Made by a program: the position numbers and the translations under genes. The notes beneath the pieces are model-generated. The model was given only the letters and a program-made list of their open reading frames with translations, was not told the origin of the DNA and made no database searches. A DNA stretch of 64,000 nucleotides from Salinicola halophyticus (GTDB lineage Bacteria; Pseudomonadota; Gammaproteobacteria; Pseudomonadales; Halomonadaceae): the NCBI RefSeq assembly GCF_003206695.1, contig NZ_PZJN01000007.1, forward strand, positions 173,492 through 237,491, read 5' to 3'. Positions 60,947 through 64,000 of the stretch are shown here, piece after piece (the first letter of the stretch is position 1; the number at the start of each line of letters is the position of its first letter).

Positions 60947-61600
60947 AACCGACGCTTCCGACGCCTGCCGCTCGAGCGTTCGACACAGATCGCCGTCGAG
61001 CTTGAGCGCGGCCGCCAGTTGATCGAGCCAGGCTCGTTCCATCGGATTCTGCTCATCGACGATCGCCACGCTGGCCAGATAGACCTCGCGCGCCGCCTGG
61101 GGTGAATCGGCATTGCGCGCAATCGCATCGGCATCCAGCGGCGCGGCCATCTGCTGTTCGACCCAGGCATGCAGTTCATCGTCGGCGCCCAGTGCGTCGA
61201 TCTGCTCGGCCAATGCGGCGCGCTCCTGGGCATCGATGTGGCCGTCGGCACGGGCGGCGGCGATCATCGAGCGCAGAATCAGCAGACTTCGCGTCTCCTG
61301 AGATTCGCCGGAGAGCTGTTCCAGCGGCCGGTCGGTCTCGGTGGTGGCTGCGGCGGCGGGCGCGGAGGACTTCTCCTGGTGCGCTTGCCAGGCCTTCCAC
61401 GCCAGCGCGCCGAGGCCGGCCAATGCGCCATACTTGATCGCCTTGCCACCCATGCTGCGACCACGCTTGCTGCCGATCAGCATGCCCAGCGCACCGCCGC
61501 CCATCAGCGATTTAACGTCGAAACCGCCGCTGCCGCCTGCCGATTTACCGCCACCGCCGGCCTGCTTCATGATCTGCGAAAGAATCTTCTGTGCGTTCAT
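60944..61600 (-). CDS. DUF533/TerB-like inner membrane protein (YebE type)
   Basis: A 218-residue protein. The N-terminal third is Gly/Ser rich with a hydrophobic stretch (MGGGALGMLIGSKRGRSMGG, then YGALAGLGALAWKAWQAHQ), and the C-terminal part from about residue 100 is an alpha-helical TerB-like domain (LLILRSMIAAARADGHIDAQ, then EREALAEQ-like helices). E. coli YebE has this build and is induced by envelope stress; the molecular role is not known. ATG 61600 follows the family start MNAQKILSQIM. Confidence 0.88.
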   Translation of the reverse strand: MNAQKILSQIMKQAGGGGKSAGGSGGFDVKSLMGGGALGMLIGSKRGRSMGGKAIKYGALAGLGALAWKAWQAHQEKSSAPAAAATTETDRPLEQLSGESQETRSLLILRSMIAAARADGHIDAQERAALAEQIDALGADDELHAWVEQQMAAPLDADAIARNADSPQAAREVYLASVAIVDEQNPMERAWLDQLAAALKLDGDLCRTLERQASEASV

Positions 61601-61699
61601 TACCCCTCCCGTCAGTTTCCACTCGCCCCGATGCAGGGAAGCCCTGCCCTTGAATAGACCGCCTCGATGTCAGGAGGTTTAACGTCGGCGACAAATGAC

Positions 61700-62320
61700 T
61701 CAATCGATCAGCGCCGCGCGATGCGGGTCGGCATGGAAATCGAAGGCATCGGCAATGTCCCGCGCGATGACGCGAGGCTCCGAGAGCGGCGGCAGCTCGG
61801 CGGGCGAGAAATAGGCGGCATCGTGCACTTCATGGCCGGGATCGAGCGGCGCACCGTCGAGGCGCTCGCAGAGGAAGAACAGCTTGTAGAAATCGAGCAC
61901 GTCCGGCGGGTAGGCGTGCCTGGCCTTGTGGCGGATGGCGTAGAGCCGTTTGACCGCGACCGTGACGCCGGCTTCTTCCCACACCTCCTTGACCGTGTTG
62001 TCGGCTGCCGACAGCCCGATTTCGGCGTAGCCGCCGGGCATCGTCCAACGCCCGTCCATCTTCTCTTTCACCAGCAGAATCTTGCCGTCGTCGATGATCG
62101 CCGCACGCACATCGATCTTGGGCGTGACGTGCCCTTCGCCCTCGCCCAGCGCCAGATTTACCCGACCGATGGGAATATCGCCCAGCGCCGCCATCATCGC
62201 GGTCGAGAGCTCGGCGACCTCTTCATAGCGCTCGCGGTCGAACTTGTCGTGGCAGTAGTGCAGCCCGGTACCGGCCAGCGCCGAGAGGCGTTTGGCCCAG
62301 GCGAGCCATTGATCTTCCAT
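61700..62320 (-). CDS. NUDIX hydrolase
   Basis: A 206-residue protein with an N-terminal NUDIX_N2 helical segment and a NUDIX domain. The NUDIX box is recognisable as GGYAEIGLSAADNTVKEVWEEAG (in part), where the usual G-x5-E-x7-R-E-x2-E-E consensus is kept except for N-T-V-K in place of the arginine. Family members hydrolyse nucleoside diphosphate derivatives or ADP-ribose-like compounds; the substrate here is unknown. The gene is single. Confidence 0.85.
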   Translation of the reverse strand: MEDQWLAWAKRLSALAGTGLHYCHDKFDRERYEEVAELSTAMMAALGDIPIGRVNLALGEGEGHVTPKIDVRAAIIDDGKILLVKEKMDGRWTMPGGYAEIGLSAADNTVKEVWEEAGVTVAVKRLYAIRHKARHAYPPDVLDFYKLFFLCERLDGAPLDPGHEVHDAAYFSPAELPPLSEPRVIARDIADAFDFHADPHRAALID

Positions 62321-62420
62321 GAGAGGGTTTCCGATCGCAGAGGGTGGATGACAAGGCGCGTTCGGCTAAAGACTAACAACTGCGGCTGGAGACGTCAGGC
62401 GATGGTATGAGGGGAGACGC

Positions 62421-62445
62421 GAAAAAGCCCTTCCGGAGAAGGGCT
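62421..62445 (-). terminator. Rho-independent terminator of the Spy/CpxP-like gene
   Basis: agcccttc (62426-62433) pairs with gaagggct (62438-62445) across a four-base loop, and the minus strand continues with a run of five T. It lies 36 bases after the stop of the 253-residue gene. Confidence 0.88.
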
Positions 62446-62480
62446 CGCAATGCTGACAATCGACAGGTGTGGCGATGGCT

Positions 62481-63242
62481 TCAGCTGGCCGCGGGCGCTT
62501 CGTGTTTCGGCTGCGGGCCATGATTCGGGCCACCATGCGGGCCGCGTGGCGGCTGGGTCAGCGCCTCGAAAGCGGCAACCTGCTCGTCGTCGAGTACCTC
62601 GGAGAGCGCGCTGTGGCGCTGTTCGAGCAGCTGCTTGAACTGCGCGCCGCGGGAGTCTTTCGCCGCCTCGTCAGACTTGGGATCGGGGCGCTTGAGCTGA
62701 TGCAGACCATCGAAGAAGGTGCGTTCGGCGTTCAGCACCTTGGTGCTCTGATCCTGGTTCAGATCCCAGGTCGCGAACAGCGGCGCGTAACGCTTTTCGA
62801 GCTGTGCGCTCATCTGCGCCGGATCCATCTTCGGGCCACCGTGATGACGCATCATCGAAGGCCGCGGGCGCTCCAGCATCTGGTAGGCGTGCAGCTGTTC
62901 GTCGGTCAGCACGCCGGCCAGCTGCTCACGCTGCTGCTCCAGCAGGGATTCCATCGCGGCGCGACGCTGTTCCGGTGCGGCCTTGTCGTCGCCATCATTG
63001 GAATCACCGTGCAGTTGCTTGAGGCCTGCGCGGAAATCGCTGTCGGCCTGGGCCAGACTGGCCAGCTCGTCTTTGTCGAGATTCCAGCTGGCGACCACGG
63101 CGTCCTTGAGCGGATTGCCATGCACCATGCGCGCTTCGTGAGGCGCGGGTTGCTTGGGTTGTTCAGTGGCTGCAGCCAGGGCCAGCGGTGACAAGGTGGA
63201 AGCGGCAACGGCCAGCGCGATGAGTGATTTTTGAAATTTCAT
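62481..63242 (-). CDS. Spy/CpxP-like periplasmic protein
   Basis: A 253-residue secreted protein. The signal peptide MKFQKSLIALAVAASTLSPL ends near ALAAA. The mature part is helical, charged, and contains two LTxxQ-like motifs (VLTDEQLHAYQML and VLDDEQVAAFEAL) plus a Gly/His/Pro-rich tail (PRGPHGGPNHGPQPKHEAP). This fits the Spy/CpxP LTXXQ family of periplasmic chaperones and envelope-stress sensors. The His-rich tail could bind metal. Homology is weak and the call is provisional. Confidence 0.65.
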   Translation of the reverse strand: MKFQKSLIALAVAASTLSPLALAAATEQPKQPAPHEARMVHGNPLKDAVVASWNLDKDELASLAQADSDFRAGLKQLHGDSNDGDDKAAPEQRRAAMESLLEQQREQLAGVLTDEQLHAYQMLERPRPSMMRHHGGPKMDPAQMSAQLEKRYAPLFATWDLNQDQSTKVLNAERTFFDGLHQLKRPDPKSDEAAKDSRGAQFKQLLEQRHSALSEVLDDEQVAAFEALTQPPRGPHGGPNHGPQPKHEAPAAS

Positions 63243-63383
63243 GACTTCGACTCCGGTTGCGCACCGAGACGCGGTGCAGGAGTACTATCTCGCCGTTTCG
63301 TGCAGGCAGTGTGCAGTGAACGTGGAAGGGTGAATCACCAAATCGGCAAAGCCTGACATTGTCGTTCCCCTCGTGCCGACATG

Positions 63384-63407
63384 AAAAAACCGCCCGGAGG
63401 CGGTTTT
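63384..63407 (-). terminator. Rho-independent terminator of nrdF
   Basis: aaaaccgcc (63386-63394) pairs with ggcggtttt (63399-63407); the minus strand ends in a run of six T. It lies 34 bases beyond the nrdF stop. Confidence 0.92.
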
Positions 63408-63440
63408 CAGGAAACACGATGACCCGTTCTCGCATGAAGC

Positions 63441-64000
<560 letters not shown>

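Overview
The window looks like chromosome of a high-GC, halotolerant gammaproteobacterium, most likely of the family Halomonadaceae (Salinicola or Chromohalobacter would be my first guess; this is inference from gene content only). Supporting genes are a glucosylglycerol-3-phosphatase (compatible-solute pathway), a malate:quinone oxidoreductase, an AcuI-type acrylyl-CoA reductase, class Ib ribonucleotide reductase and many AraC/LysR/MocR/TetR regulators paired with exporters. Genes are tightly packed on both strands with good Shine-Dalgarno sites. No rRNA, tRNA, CRISPR array, transposase or integrase was seen.

Bases 1-37040 are ordinary accessory and housekeeping chromosome: PNPOx-like stress protein, glucosylglycerol phosphatase, phosphoglucomutase, efflux pumps with divergent regulators, a purine permease, ChaC, thioredoxin, gamma carbonic anhydrase, Mqo, AcuI, a class C beta-lactamase, a three-subunit molybdenum hydroxylase, a Pit phosphate transporter, an azoreductase/GNAT pair beside a MocR regulator, RhtA and LysE exporters, and MntP. 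The mntP leader carries a recognisable yybP-ykoY manganese riboswitch behind a sigma70 promoter.

Bases about 37250-58880 hold a type III secretion system (T3SS). It opens with about 600 bp of AT-rich DNA and then reads: small pilin-like gene, frameshifted small gene, sctD, sctX-like, sctY, sctV, Tad/CpaC-type secretin (sctC2), CpaD-like lipoprotein, a TPR lipoprotein on the opposite strand, NolW-like secretin N-domain (sctC1), second small pilin-like gene, sctI, sctJ, sctK, sctL, sctN, sctO, sctQ, sctR, sctS, sctT, a 1180-residue repeat protein resembling HrpF/NopX/HrpK translocon proteins, and sctU. The split secretin and the C1-I-J-K-L-N-O-Q-R-S-T-U order are the layout of the rhizobial (Rhc) T3SS family. 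Departures from the usual plan are an SctU whose NPTH autocleavage motif is replaced by TEDG, Tad-pilus-like partners around the secretin, a large repeat protein inside the export-gate operon, and no recognisable needle, ruler, gatekeeper or regulator gene.

Bases 58893-64000 return to ordinary chromosome: TetR/MFS pair, DUF533 protein, NUDIX hydrolase, Spy/CpxP-like periplasmic protein, and the 3' end of nrdF, cut by the window edge.

A cross-cutting oddity is the number of short tandem duplications (7-18 bp units, 2-9 copies) placed directly after stop codons or inside protein linkers throughout the window.
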